Origin: Casp-actino8 sp037147055
Lineage (GTDB): Bacteria > Actinomycetota > Acidimicrobiia > Acidimicrobiales > Ilumatobacteraceae
Assembly: GCA_037147055.1 (NCBI GenBank)
Contig: JBAWVW010000002.1
Span: forward strand, 4,813 to 68,812
Direction: 5' to 3'
DNA length: 64,000 nucleotides
Each line of letters starts with the position of its first letter. Within the stretch, counting starts at the first letter, position 1. The position numbers were made by a program, and so were the translations under genes. Shown here piece after piece: positions 17,023 to 25,800 of the stretch. The notes under the pieces are model-generated. The model was given only the letters and a program-made list of their open reading frames with translations, did no database searches and was not told the origin of the DNA.

Positions 17023-18126
17023 ATGCGCGTCGTGGCCAAGATTGGAACATCATCACTCACCGACAAGGTCGGTGTGATTGATCGCGCCATTATTGCGAGT
17101 ATCTGTCGGCAAATCGCCCAGTTGCGTCGTGACGGTCACGAAGTGGTGCTCGTCACTTCGGGGGCCGTCTCAGCAGGTGTGTCGGCCCTCGGGTTGGCGC
17201 AACGTCCGACTGATATGCGCACCCTCCAAGCTCTCGCTGCTGCGGGTCAAAGTCGCTTGATGGAAGTGTATAACGCTGAGTTCGCTAGTCATTCTTTGGT
17301 CGCCGCCCAAGTGTTGTTGGTGCCCCATGATTTCGTCGATCGAACGCAATATTTGCATGCTCGTGACACCCTTGAGCGTCTGCTTGAGTTGGGTTGCATT
17401 CCAGTCGTCAACGAAAATGATGCCATTGCTCATGACGAGATTCGTTTTGGCGACAACGACCACATATCAGCTCTGCTATCTCATTTACTCAAGGCAGATA
17501 TGTTGATTTTGCTCACTGATACTGATGGTCTGTACACCGCAGACCCACGCTCTGATGCGCAAGCCACACTGATCACTGACGTCTTTGAAGGTGACCCATT
17601 GATGAGCGTAGACGCTGGATCTTCTGGCTCAAATCGTGGTAGTGGTGGAATGGCTTCCAAATTGTCAGCAGCCCGTATCGCATCGTGGTCGGGTGTACGT
17701 GCGGTCATCGCTCACGCCAAAATAGAATCGGTCCTGAATAACATCGTTGCTGGCTCAATTGATGGGACTTCCCTTATCGGCACAACCTTTCACGGTTCCG
17801 ATCGCAATTTGTCATCGAGACAACTGTGGGTCGCCTTTGCCAGCGAGGTACGCGGTCGCATTGTCGTTGATGCTGGTGCTGCAGTCGCTTTATGTCGCCA
17901 AGCAGTTTCGTTGTTGCCCGCAGGTGTTGTCAGCGCTGAGGGCGATTTTGAAGCAGGAGACACAGTCGCAGTGATCGATCTACAGGGAGAAATTATCGCC
18001 CGTGGAAGTTCATTGATGTCCTTGGAGCAAGTGCGAGTTTCGGCGGGAAGACGAACCGCAGATTTGGATGAGCACTTCCCACAATTAGTGATTCACCGCG
18101 ATGGATTAGTCATCTTGGCGAGTTAG
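17023..18126 (+). CDS. proB: Glutamate 5-kinase
   Basis: ProB phosphorylates glutamate, the first step of proline synthesis. The 367-aa product has the amino-acid kinase fold (VVAKIGTSSLT, VTSGAVSAG, VNENDAIAHDEIRFGDNDHISALL, LTDTDGLYTADPR, GSGGMASKLSAARIA) and a C-terminal PUA domain from about residue 275. The ATG at 17023 is 1 nt after the obg stop; a longer in-frame opening upstream lies within obg. proA, often next, is not here. The last 21 bases overlap the convergent murJ. Confidence 0.95.
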   Translation: MRVVAKIGTSSLTDKVGVIDRAIIASICRQIAQLRRDGHEVVLVTSGAVSAGVSALGLAQRPTDMRTLQALAAAGQSRLMEVYNAEFASHSLVAAQVLLVPHDFVDRTQYLHARDTLERLLELGCIPVVNENDAIAHDEIRFGDNDHISALLSHLLKADMLILLTDTDGLYTADPRSDAQATLITDVFEGDPLMSVDAGSSGSNRGSGGMASKLSAARIASWSGVRAVIAHAKIESVLNNIVAGSIDGTSLIGTTFHGSDRNLSSRQLWVAFASEVRGRIVVDAGAAVALCRQAVSLLPAGVVSAEGDFEAGDTVAVIDLQGEIIARGSSLMSLEQVRVSAGRRTADLDEHFPQLVIHRDGLVILAS

Positions 18127-19791
18127 ATCAGCACTGGACGACGCAGAGCGAAGTGAAACAAAGCGGCGAGTCAGCGTGCGCCAGTAACTCGCTTCAGGAA
18201 CTTTCAGCAAGGCCAGGGCGGCGAAATAGATAACTGCTCCGCTCATAGTTCCAAAAGTGATGCGCAGGAGGGCTCCCAAGCCACTATTGGCGCCCACTGG
18301 CTTGATGATGAACCAGAGTGCAATCCCCATAATTGCCGCTGCCAAGAACATTCGGGATATCGAAATGAGCACGGTAACGACAGGAAAAGTTGGCACCTTG
18401 ATGTGCAACACCCAGAGAGCAATGATGGCTCCAACAAGATACGAGGCAGCGAAGGCAATGCCGAGACCAAGTACGTCATACTTTGAAACAAGAGCAAAAG
18501 CCAAAATGATGTTGATGATGTTTTGCACGACGTTGATAAAAAATGGCGTGCGCGTATCTTGGTGGGCGTAAAAGCCACGCAGTGCAAATAAATAAATGGA
18601 GTATCCGACGAGACCGAGTGATAACCCAGCGAGAGCGCGAGATGTGAGATCTGCATTTTCCGTTGTGAATTTTCCGTGTTGTAAAAGTGTTCCGATGATG
18701 GGTCGAGACATGACTAAGAATCCAAACGCTGCTGGCAGGGTCATCAGTCCAACGAGGCGTAGACCGAGCGTTGTGCGTTCAACGAAGGCCTGTTGGTCGC
18801 GGCGGGCCACGGAGCGTGCCATTTCTGGAATGAATGTGGTAGCGATGCTCATCGCTAAAAGACCATGAGGGAAATAGAAAAAAGTAGTTGCCTTAGTAAA
18901 CGCGTCTTGTCCACCGCTGCCGGGTCTGGCAAGATTTTTGACAACGATGATCGTGATTTGATTTGCCAATACATAACCAAAGGTCCACGCTGATAACGAA
19001 ACAAGACGCTTCACAGCGGGATGTCGGGGTTGAAAGCGAAAGCGCAGATCTAGTCCGGAGCGACGAATCGCAGGCAGCAAGATGAGAGCCTGGAGAGCGA
19101 TGCCACCAGTTGCTCCGACACCTAGCAGCCACTTGAAGGATGGGCTGAGCAAGACCTCTGAGATTGGTATTTCTTGGCCGGGGTGATGCAGCAAAATCGG
19201 CACATAGAGCAATGTACAAATAATCACGACATTGGCCAGGACGGGGGACCACGCGGCTGCAAAGAAGCGCCGTTGAGCGTTGAGTAAAGATCCGAAGACT
19301 GCTGACAGACCGTAGAAGAAAATCTGCAATAAAAAGATTCGGGTGAGTGCCGTTCCAACGGTGCGGAACTGATTGACGTCAATTCCGTCGGCTGGGTTTA
19401 AGGAAAAGAGTCGAAAAATGAATGGAGCACAAAGAACCGAGACGGCGGTGATGAAGGCCAAGAGGATCATTGCGGTGCTGACAACAGCCCCAGCAGAATC
19501 GCGATCATCGTCTTCAAGCATGCGGCTGAACATGGGGACCAAGGTGGCTGATAAAACGCCCCCAAGCAATAATTCGTAGACCGCGTTCGGGGAGTTGTTG
19601 GCCCCGTCGTAGACATCGGCTAGAGCGGTTTGTCCAATGACAAAACCAAACACGATGACGCGCAACATTCCAGTCAGACGAGAGAGTCCTGTGCCAAGCG
19701 CCACAATTGCATTGCTGCGCAATAATTGTGAGTCCGCAGTGTTTGCTAATCGTTCGGGTGCGGGCTGCGGATCGGCATTGGCAGAACTCAT
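18106..19791 (-). CDS. murJ: Lipid II flippase MurJ (MviN)
   Basis: MurJ moves lipid II across the membrane for both elongation and division. The 561-aa protein is almost wholly hydrophobic segments (the family has 14), with NAIVALGTGLSRLTGMLRV at the start and the GGVLSATLVPMFSRML segment typical of MurJ. A short hydrophilic N-terminus precedes it. It lacks the large C-terminal kinase-like domain of mycobacterial MviN. The 3' end overlaps proB by 21 nt. TACTGT lies 8 nt before the ATG on the minus strand. It is divergent from the MoxR gene. Confidence 0.93.
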   Translation of the reverse strand: MSSANADPQPAPERLANTADSQLLRSNAIVALGTGLSRLTGMLRVIVFGFVIGQTALADVYDGANNSPNAVYELLLGGVLSATLVPMFSRMLEDDDRDSAGAVVSTAMILLAFITAVSVLCAPFIFRLFSLNPADGIDVNQFRTVGTALTRIFLLQIFFYGLSAVFGSLLNAQRRFFAAAWSPVLANVVIICTLLYVPILLHHPGQEIPISEVLLSPSFKWLLGVGATGGIALQALILLPAIRRSGLDLRFRFQPRHPAVKRLVSLSAWTFGYVLANQITIIVVKNLARPGSGGQDAFTKATTFFYFPHGLLAMSIATTFIPEMARSVARRDQQAFVERTTLGLRLVGLMTLPAAFGFLVMSRPIIGTLLQHGKFTTENADLTSRALAGLSLGLVGYSIYLFALRGFYAHQDTRTPFFINVVQNIINIILAFALVSKYDVLGLGIAFAASYLVGAIIALWVLHIKVPTFPVVTVLISISRMFLAAAIMGIALWFIIKPVGANSGLGALLRITFGTMSGAVIYFAALALLKVPEASYWRTLTRRFVSLRSASSSADLTRQDD

Positions 19792-19799
19792 TGATGTAC

Positions 19800-19805
19800 A
19801 CAGTA
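19800..19805 (-). promoter_or_regulatory. Putative -10 box of murJ
   Basis: TACTGT on the minus strand, 8 nt before the murJ ATG. A palindrome at 19823-19842 would cover the corresponding -35 position. Confidence 0.35.
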
Positions 19806-19822
19806 GGTCCTTAATCAGGTCC

Positions 19823-19842
19823 GACCCCTCTATTGAGGGGTC
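19823..19842. promoter_or_regulatory. Perfect palindrome between murJ and moxR, candidate operator
   Basis: GACCCCTC, then TATT, then GAGGGGTC: an 8-bp perfect inverted repeat with a 4-nt centre. It lies upstream of both divergent genes, between their proposed -10 boxes (19800-19805 minus, 19871-19876 plus). If those promoters are right it is not transcribed, so a protein-binding operator is more likely than a terminator. Confidence 0.45.
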
Positions 19843-19870
19843 TCAATTCTTGTGAACGGTCGTGAACTTG

Positions 19871-19876
19871 TAGGAT
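19871..19876 (+). promoter_or_regulatory. Putative -10 box of the MoxR operon
   Basis: TAGGAT lies 7 nt before the ATG at 19884, with TTGTGA at 19850-19855 as a possible -35 (15-nt spacing). No Shine-Dalgarno separates it from the start codon, suggesting a leaderless message. Confidence 0.45.
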
Positions 19877-19883
19877 AAATGGT

Positions 19884-20753
19884 ATGGAACACCGTTTTTC
19901 GTCAGTCCAACAAGTGCGTGATGGCTTGCGCAACGTCAATTATTTGGCGGATGATGGCATCGCAGGAGTCGCATTTTTGGCTGACCGCCTGGCCAAGCCA
20001 ATTTTGGTTGAGGGCCCTGCTGGTACGGGTAAGACCCAACTTGCCAAGAGCGTGGCAGACATGTTGGGGGCTCGACTCATTCGTCTGCAGTGTTACGAAG
20101 GTCTTGATGAATCAAAGGCCTTATATGAATGGAACTACAAGAAGCAGTTGTTGCGCATTCAGGCCGACCGCAACAGTGATTCGTGGAACGAAGTCCATGA
20201 CGATATTTTCAGCAAAGAGTTCTTGTTGACCAGACCCCTTTTAGAGGCCATTAGCGCTCCAGACCCAGTCGTCTTGCTGATTGACGAAGTTGACCGTGTG
20301 GAAGTTGAAACGGAAGCTCTATTGCTAGAAATTCTCTCGGAGTATCAAGTTTCGATTCCTGAACTGGGAACGATTACGGCCACTCAGATTCCGATGGTTT
20401 TTCTCACATCAAACAACACTCGCGAACTATCAGAGGCTCTCAAGCGTCGTTGCTTGTACTTGCATGTTGATTACCCATCGCTCGAGCGCGAGAAGGAAAT
20501 CGTATTGGCGAAAGTACCCGATATCACCGAGCACTTAGCTGATCAAGTGGCTCGTATCGTTCGCAGTATTCGCCTGCTGGATCTCAAAAAGTCGCCAAGT
20601 GTCAGCGAAACTTTGGACTGGGCGCGCACCATGATGCTGCTCAATATTGACTCAATTGATGCTCAGACCGCAAAAGAGACATTGCATGTTCTGTTGAAGT
20701 ATCAGTCTGATATCGCCAAGGCCTCTAAGGAACTCTCGGTCGACCTGGTATAA
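19884..20753 (+). CDS. MoxR-family AAA+ ATPase
   Basis: MoxR ATPases remodel or mature partner proteins, usually with a VWA-domain partner encoded next door. The 289-aa product has Walker A GPAGTGKT at 44-51, Walker B (VVLLIDEVDRVE), sensor-1 Asn in LTSNNTRE and an arginine-finger region (LKRRCLYLHVDYP). This is the arrangement of CoxD-like MoxR proteins that partner CoxE-like VWA proteins. The VWA gene follows after 23 nt, so they probably act as a pair. No carbon monoxide dehydrogenase genes are nearby, so a Cox role is not supported. The substrate is unknown. Confidence 0.9.
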   Translation: MEHRFSSVQQVRDGLRNVNYLADDGIAGVAFLADRLAKPILVEGPAGTGKTQLAKSVADMLGARLIRLQCYEGLDESKALYEWNYKKQLLRIQADRNSDSWNEVHDDIFSKEFLLTRPLLEAISAPDPVVLLIDEVDRVEVETEALLLEILSEYQVSIPELGTITATQIPMVFLTSNNTRELSEALKRRCLYLHVDYPSLEREKEIVLAKVPDITEHLADQVARIVRSIRLLDLKKSPSVSETLDWARTMMLLNIDSIDAQTAKETLHVLLKYQSDIAKASKELSVDLV

Positions 20754-20776
20754 CCAGGAAAACTGGAGTCCATAAC

Positions 20777-22213
20777 GTGCTCGACTTACTCTCTGGTTTT
20801 GTCCAGGAACTCCGCAATGCAGGTCTTCCGGTCTCGCTGACGGAGAACCTTGATGCCATGGAGGCGGTACGGCATATTCCTCTTGAGGACCGCGATGCTT
20901 TCAAGTACGCGCTGGGTGCGACGATGGTCAAAAACAGTGCTCATTGGCGATCATTTGAAACTGTCTTCGAGGTCTACTTCTCGTTGCGTGGGCCCGAGTA
21001 CAAAATAGTTGAGGGCACAGAAGACGAACTCGAGCAGATGTGGCGCGAGATGCAAGAGCAAATGCAACAAGGCGAAGGTAAGGGTTCATCTGGCGGGATG
21101 GACAGTCTGACTCCTGAGGAAATAGCGCAGATGTTGATGAAAGCGTTGATGAATGGCGATCAAGCCATGATGCGCGCCTTAGCCAAACAATCTGTTCAGC
21201 GCTTTGCCGGGATGGAGCCGGGTCGTCCAGTCGGGGGTACGTATTACTTGTACCGAACGCTGAGAAATCTTGATTTAGACAACATGCTGCAAAAACTCAT
21301 GGAGGCCAGTAAGCAAGAAACTGGTAGTGATCTGACGGCTCTTGAGGAACGTCTTGAAAAAGATGAATATGAAAGTCGAATCGATTCCTTCAAAAAAGAG
21401 ATTGAAGCTGAGATTCGCCGACGCCTTGTGGCTGACCGTGGTGCTGAAGCTATGGCGAAAACATTGCGCAAGCCATTGCCAGAAGATGTTGAGTTCATGC
21501 ATGCCAGCCGCGACGAAATGCAGTTGCTGAAAAAGTCGCTGTACCCTCTGACCCGCAAATTAGCGGCACGCTTGGCGCGTAAGCGCCGACATGGACGCAA
21601 GGGACCCTTAGATTTTCGTAATACTGTGCGCCATTCGTTGTCCTATGGTGGCATTCCTGCCGAGCCAAAGTTCAAGCAACCACGACCATCCAAGCCAGAA
21701 CTGATGGTTGTGGCTGATATCTCGGGCAGTGTTGCAGCGTTTGCTCGTTTTACATTGATGTTGGTGTACGCCATGCAGAATCAGTTTTCTAAAGTTCGTT
21801 CCTTCGTGTTCATCGATGGGATTGATGAAGTCACGGAGTACTTTAAGGGCACCGAAGATATCGGCGAGGCGATTCATCGCGTCAACACCGAAGCCGATGT
21901 GGTGTGGGTTGACGGTCATAGTGATTACGGCCACGCGTTTGAAGTTTTCTGGGATCGTTATGGGAAAAGTATTGGTCCAAAAACAACGGTGCTTTTCTTG
22001 GGTGATGCACGCAATAACTACCACGCTTCGCAAGCATGGGTAGTTCAAGAAGTGCGCAAGAAAGCGCGTCAGGTGTATTGGTTGAATCCGGAACCCAAGT
22101 CATATTGGAACACCGGAGACTCCATCGTGGGAGAGTACGCAGGTCATACTGATGGAGCCTACGAATGTCGCAATCTGCGACAACTTGAAGCGTTCGTCGA
22201 GAAATTAGCCTGA
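20777..22213 (+). CDS. CoxE-like protein with von Willebrand factor A domain
   Basis: Partner of the preceding MoxR ATPase. The 478-aa protein has a helical N-terminal part with a Gln/Glu/Met-rich charged segment (about 90-125) and a C-terminal VWA domain. The MIDAS metal motif DISGS is intact at residues 314-318. There is no signal peptide, so it should act in the cytosol. A run of Arg/Lys (KLAARLARKRRHGRKG) lies just before the VWA domain. The start is GTG at 20777. The phosphatase gene begins 6 nt after its stop. In such pairs the VWA protein often delivers the ATPase to a metal-containing target; here the target is unknown. Confidence 0.88.
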   Translation: MLDLLSGFVQELRNAGLPVSLTENLDAMEAVRHIPLEDRDAFKYALGATMVKNSAHWRSFETVFEVYFSLRGPEYKIVEGTEDELEQMWREMQEQMQQGEGKGSSGGMDSLTPEEIAQMLMKALMNGDQAMMRALAKQSVQRFAGMEPGRPVGGTYYLYRTLRNLDLDNMLQKLMEASKQETGSDLTALEERLEKDEYESRIDSFKKEIEAEIRRRLVADRGAEAMAKTLRKPLPEDVEFMHASRDEMQLLKKSLYPLTRKLAARLARKRRHGRKGPLDFRNTVRHSLSYGGIPAEPKFKQPRPSKPELMVVADISGSVAAFARFTLMLVYAMQNQFSKVRSFVFIDGIDEVTEYFKGTEDIGEAIHRVNTEADVVWVDGHSDYGHAFEVFWDRYGKSIGPKTTVLFLGDARNNYHASQAWVVQEVRKKARQVYWLNPEPKSYWNTGDSIVGEYAGHTDGAYECRNLRQLEAFVEKLA

Positions 22214-22219
22214 GCGACC

Positions 22220-22888
22220 ATGGCGCGCTTAATTTTTGTCCGCCACGGTGAATCGCAAGTGTCAGTGAATCGTGTGATCGGTGGGCCACGTTCATGTATC
22301 GGACTTTCAGATCTCGGTCGTCAACAATCTCAACGCTTATTTGAGCGATGGAGTGGTGTCGAGAACTTTCGTCCCGACATGGTGATTTCCAGTGCCTATC
22401 CGCGCGCAAGAGAGACCGCTGCAATCGTCGCTCCAGTTTTCGATGGCGAACCTGTTGAAGTCATCAGCGAATTTGGTGAACATGATCCAGGTCCACAATG
22501 TGATGGACTCTTGTACACGGACTTTACGGCCCGGTTCGGAGATCCCGATTGGGAGAACGATCCATTTGGAATGACATTTCCAGGTGGGGAAACGATTGCC
22601 GAATTTCAATTTCGTATCGGCACTGCTGTTCGCTCGCTAGTGGATCGCTTAGGCGACGGTACCGCAGTGATCTTTTGCCATGGCGGGGTTGTTGACACGG
22701 CCTTGCGCCAGTCAATGCGCGCTGCGGATACTGGAGTATTCGAGATTTATACGGTCAATACCTCAATCACAGAATTGTTGTTGGTGAAGCCAGGGCGTTG
22801 GCGGGTGATTCGTTACAACGATTCTGCCCACCTAGTCGGCTTGCCAGCGTCCACGCATCACGGCTTGAGTTCGGACGAGTCACAGTAA
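22220..22888 (+). CDS. Histidine phosphatase superfamily protein
   Basis: Phosphoglycerate-mutase-like enzyme of the cytosol. The 222-aa product has the catalytic RHGE at residues 8-11, a second conserved His in FCHGGVVD, and the SSAYPRARETAAIV segment that supplies a phosphate-pocket Arg. These support a phosphatase rather than glycolytic mutase, but the substrate cannot be read. It lies in a run with MoxR, VWA and GMC genes, with gaps of 6 and 3 nt, so it is probably co-transcribed. Confidence 0.88.
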   Translation: MARLIFVRHGESQVSVNRVIGGPRSCIGLSDLGRQQSQRLFERWSGVENFRPDMVISSAYPRARETAAIVAPVFDGEPVEVISEFGEHDPGPQCDGLLYTDFTARFGDPDWENDPFGMTFPGGETIAEFQFRIGTAVRSLVDRLGDGTAVIFCHGGVVDTALRQSMRAADTGVFEIYTVNTSITELLLVKPGRWRVIRYNDSAHLVGLPASTHHGLSSDESQ

Positions 22889-22891
22889 CCC

Positions 22892-24325
22892 ATGGATTCA
22901 TCGCAGCGTCCCGATGTCATTGTGGTTGGCGCAGGTTCGGCTGGATGTGTCCTTGCCGATCGCCTCTCGCAGACTGGACGCTCGGTACTTGTGATCGAGG
23001 CGGGATCTGATCTGCGGCTTGGCTCCGCTCCAAGTGGCATTTCTGGCCCATCTTTTTTTGCCGCCTTAGGTGAACCTGGTCGCGCCTGGCCGCTTCTTGA
23101 GGCACAGCGGGTGACGGGCCAAGTACGTCGCCCCTATGCCCGAGGGAGGGGCATTGGAGGTTCATCAGCGGTCAACGCGATGATTGGTCTGTGGGGCGAA
23201 GTTGAAGACTATGACGCGTGGGAACGTGACTTTGGTTGTCAGGGATGGTCGTGGCGCGATGTTGAACCATATTTTCGGCGCATCGAAATTCCCCTAACCA
23301 AAGCTGATCCAGGAAGCACCTCGCGGGTTGGAGCGGCGCTGTTTGAAACATGTCGCCTCGAAGGTTGGACGTGGCATCGTGGCCCGTTTCCACTGGGTGG
23401 CATTGGTCGTGATGTGGGTCCAGTGATGTTGACTCGCTCAGCGGATGGACAGCGAGTGACAGCCTCAGATATCTATCTTGAACGTGCCCGTGAACGTAGT
23501 CATGTACGTATTCTTTGCGACACCTTGGTTGATCGTGTGGCGATGCAAGGCACACATGCGGTTGGCGTCATCTTGGCTGACGGGACTTTGATTGAGTCGA
23601 AAGAGACAGTGATTTGTGCGGGCGCGATTCATAGTCCTGCCATCTTGTTACGCAGCAAGATTGAACGTCCTTCGATTGGCCAGGGACTGCAAGATCATGC
23701 CTCGGCACCGTTGACTTTGGCATTACGCGAATCATGCCCCACGGATTCGGTTGCGGCCACCACTGTGGCTCGATTGAGTTCTGGATTTGAACCTGCGGAT
23801 CTACAGATTCTCGCACTTGACCATTTCGGTGAGGGCGCCAATGGATTTGGCCAGTTGGCTGTGGCCTTGATGTATCCCCGCTCTCGCGGTCAGGTGACAT
23901 TGTCATCGCAGGACCCAACAATTGATCCGGTCGTTGATTTTCAGATGTTGTCAGATGAACAGGATATTGAAGCCTTGAAAGTTGGTGTCAATGTGGCGCG
24001 TCAACTTCTTGCATCATCGGCACTCAAAGATATTGCCACTGGAGTGTTCATTGATGATGTCGGCACACCCGTCGAAGCACTTGATCAATCGCCCGATGCG
24101 ATCGGTGGATGGTTGCGGGCCTCCACGGGGGACTACGTCCATGCCGCTGGAACCTGTGCCATGGGAGATCCTGACTCGGAGTTATCTGTGGTGGATTGCT
24201 TTGGTCGAGTCATCGGGGTCACTGGCTTGCGCGTATGTGATGCTTCAATTTTTCCGCAAGTACCTCGCGCCAATACGCATTTCCCGGCGATGATGGTCGC
24301 TGAGGTGATGGCTGACCGCTGGTAA
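22892..24325 (+). CDS. GMC-family FAD-dependent oxidoreductase
   Basis: Flavoprotein that oxidises an alcohol or similar substrate. The 477-aa protein has the dinucleotide-binding GAGSAG at 13-18 followed by VIEAGS, the GMC signature region (RGRGIGGSSAVNAMIG), and the C-terminal catalytic part with HAAGTCAMG and PRANTHFPAMMVAEVMA. It is shorter than choline dehydrogenases (about 550 aa) and close in size to MftG-type GMC enzymes linked to mycofactocin. No mycofactocin genes are in the window, so that link is only a possibility. It ends the MoxR-VWA-phosphatase run. Confidence 0.88.
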   Translation: MDSSQRPDVIVVGAGSAGCVLADRLSQTGRSVLVIEAGSDLRLGSAPSGISGPSFFAALGEPGRAWPLLEAQRVTGQVRRPYARGRGIGGSSAVNAMIGLWGEVEDYDAWERDFGCQGWSWRDVEPYFRRIEIPLTKADPGSTSRVGAALFETCRLEGWTWHRGPFPLGGIGRDVGPVMLTRSADGQRVTASDIYLERARERSHVRILCDTLVDRVAMQGTHAVGVILADGTLIESKETVICAGAIHSPAILLRSKIERPSIGQGLQDHASAPLTLALRESCPTDSVAATTVARLSSGFEPADLQILALDHFGEGANGFGQLAVALMYPRSRGQVTLSSQDPTIDPVVDFQMLSDEQDIEALKVGVNVARQLLASSALKDIATGVFIDDVGTPVEALDQSPDAIGGWLRASTGDYVHAAGTCAMGDPDSELSVVDCFGRVIGVTGLRVCDASIFPQVPRANTHFPAMMVAEVMADRW

Positions 24326-24371
24326 GACCCCCCCTCCTTACTCTGCCATACCCCTTTGGCACAGTCTGATT

Positions 24372-24632
24372 ATGAGCGATCCGAACCCCCATTCACGAAA
24401 AATCTCTATTCCCGTGCAATCCACATTGATTGACTGCGGAACCTGTGTGATGCATGAGACCACTGTCTGTGCCGACTGCGTGGTGACCTTTTTATACCGT
24501 GACGACGAGCCAGATACTGGCTCAGGTAGCCAAACTGGGGCCATTGTGTTCGATTTCGCAGAGATTAGAGCGATGCGTGCCCTCGCAGAGGCCGGTTTAG
24601 TGCCTACGCTTCGTCATCGTGAGTCGGGTTAA
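24372..24632 (+). CDS. Small CxxC-CxxC protein, probable zinc-binding
   Basis: I do not recognise this 86-aa protein by name. Residues 22-36 hold two CxxC pairs separated by eight residues (CGTC and CADC), which looks like a zinc knuckle. The remainder is hydrophilic, with an acidic Gly/Ser loop and an Ala-rich helix (RAMRALAEAG). It overlaps the start of queG by 14 nt, so translation may be coupled. Similar small cysteine proteins accompany queG-region genes in other actinobacteria as far as I recall. No signal peptide. Confidence 0.7.
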   Translation: MSDPNPHSRKISIPVQSTLIDCGTCVMHETTVCADCVVTFLYRDDEPDTGSGSQTGAIVFDFAEIRAMRALAEAGLVPTLRHRESG

Positions 24633-25800
24633 ACGAAATCAGATCATTGTTGATTCAACAGACCCTGCGTATCTCGAGTCATTACTCCAGCTAGCCACAT
24701 CAGCGGGTCTAGATCGCGTTGGTGTGTGTGATGCCTCGATTTTAGATCGAGCCCGTTTGGCAATTGACGATCGTAATGAACGCGGTCTGAGCGACACGAT
24801 GAGTTTTACTTTTCGTCGTCCAAGTCGATCAACTGATCCCAGCCAATCCGTTTTGGGGGCACGTTCAATCATCGTCGGAGCGCGGAGTTATTACAGCGAA
24901 CAACCCGATCATCCAGGCGGACTTGTGGGGCGCGTTGCTCGTTACGCTCAGGTTGATCACTACACGCCGCTACGTCAGTCTCTGCAACAGGTGGCTGTTC
25001 GTTTGCGCGCTGATGGATTTCGCGCTGTCGTGTTCGCTGATGAAAATGCGATTGTTGATCGCGAGGTTGCTTATCGTGCCGGTGTGGGTTGGTTTGGCAA
25101 GAATGCCAATTTGCTCTTGCCGGGCGCTGGAAGTTTTTTCAGTCTCGGGTCAATAGTGACTAATGCAGTTTTGAGTCCAGCAAAGCAACCCGCTCCCGAC
25201 GGATGTGGTACTTGCCGCTCATGTTTTGATGATTGTCCGACGCAAGCCATCGTGGCCGAAGGAGTTATTGACGCACGTCGCTGTTTGGCTTGGTTGGTGC
25301 AAAAGCCGGGCGTATTCCCACGTGCGTTCCGAGTTGCTTTGCACGACCGCCTCTATGGTTGCGATGACTGTCAGACCAGTTGTCCGCCCACTGTGCGACT
25401 CGGTCGCCGACACACCGCATCAACGCCAGCAGCGATCGGTCCAGGGGCTTTTGTCGATGTGCTGGGAATCTTGGATTCCACTGATCAAGAGTTACTGGAG
25501 CGATTCGGTAATTGGTACTTGGCTGAGCGAAATCCAAAATGGTTGAGACGCAACGCCCTGATTATTTTGGGAAATATCGCGCCTATTCCGAAGGTCAATG
25601 TTCCCAGCGATTCAGTTGAGCAGGTGTTGCGCAAGTATCTTGGAGACATTGATCCATTACTTCGTGCTCATGCCCTGTGGGCGGCAATTCGCCTTGGTCG
25701 CAATGACCTCGCAGATCTCCTCGCGGAGGATTTTGATGATCTCGTGCAGGACGAACTGAACAATCAATCATCGGTACCTATTCGAACGGGAACGCCATGA
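24619..25800 (+). CDS. queG: Epoxyqueuosine reductase QueG
   Basis: QueG reduces epoxyqueuosine to queuosine at the tRNA wobble base, using cobalamin and two 4Fe-4S clusters. The cluster ligands are visible: Cys196, Cys199, Cys202 and Cys206 (CGTCRSCFDDC), and Cys222, Cys248, Cys251 and Cys255 (CDDCQTSC). The active-site segment YRAGVGWFGKN is present. The 393-aa length includes a C-terminal HEAT-like part. Start is GTG at 24619. Other queuosine genes are not in the window. The next gene starts at an ATGA overlap. Confidence 0.93.
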   Translation: MSRVKRNQIIVDSTDPAYLESLLQLATSAGLDRVGVCDASILDRARLAIDDRNERGLSDTMSFTFRRPSRSTDPSQSVLGARSIIVGARSYYSEQPDHPGGLVGRVARYAQVDHYTPLRQSLQQVAVRLRADGFRAVVFADENAIVDREVAYRAGVGWFGKNANLLLPGAGSFFSLGSIVTNAVLSPAKQPAPDGCGTCRSCFDDCPTQAIVAEGVIDARRCLAWLVQKPGVFPRAFRVALHDRLYGCDDCQTSCPPTVRLGRRHTASTPAAIGPGAFVDVLGILDSTDQELLERFGNWYLAERNPKWLRRNALIILGNIAPIPKVNVPSDSVEQVLRKYLGDIDPLLRAHALWAAIRLGRNDLADLLAEDFDDLVQDELNNQSSVPIRTGTP

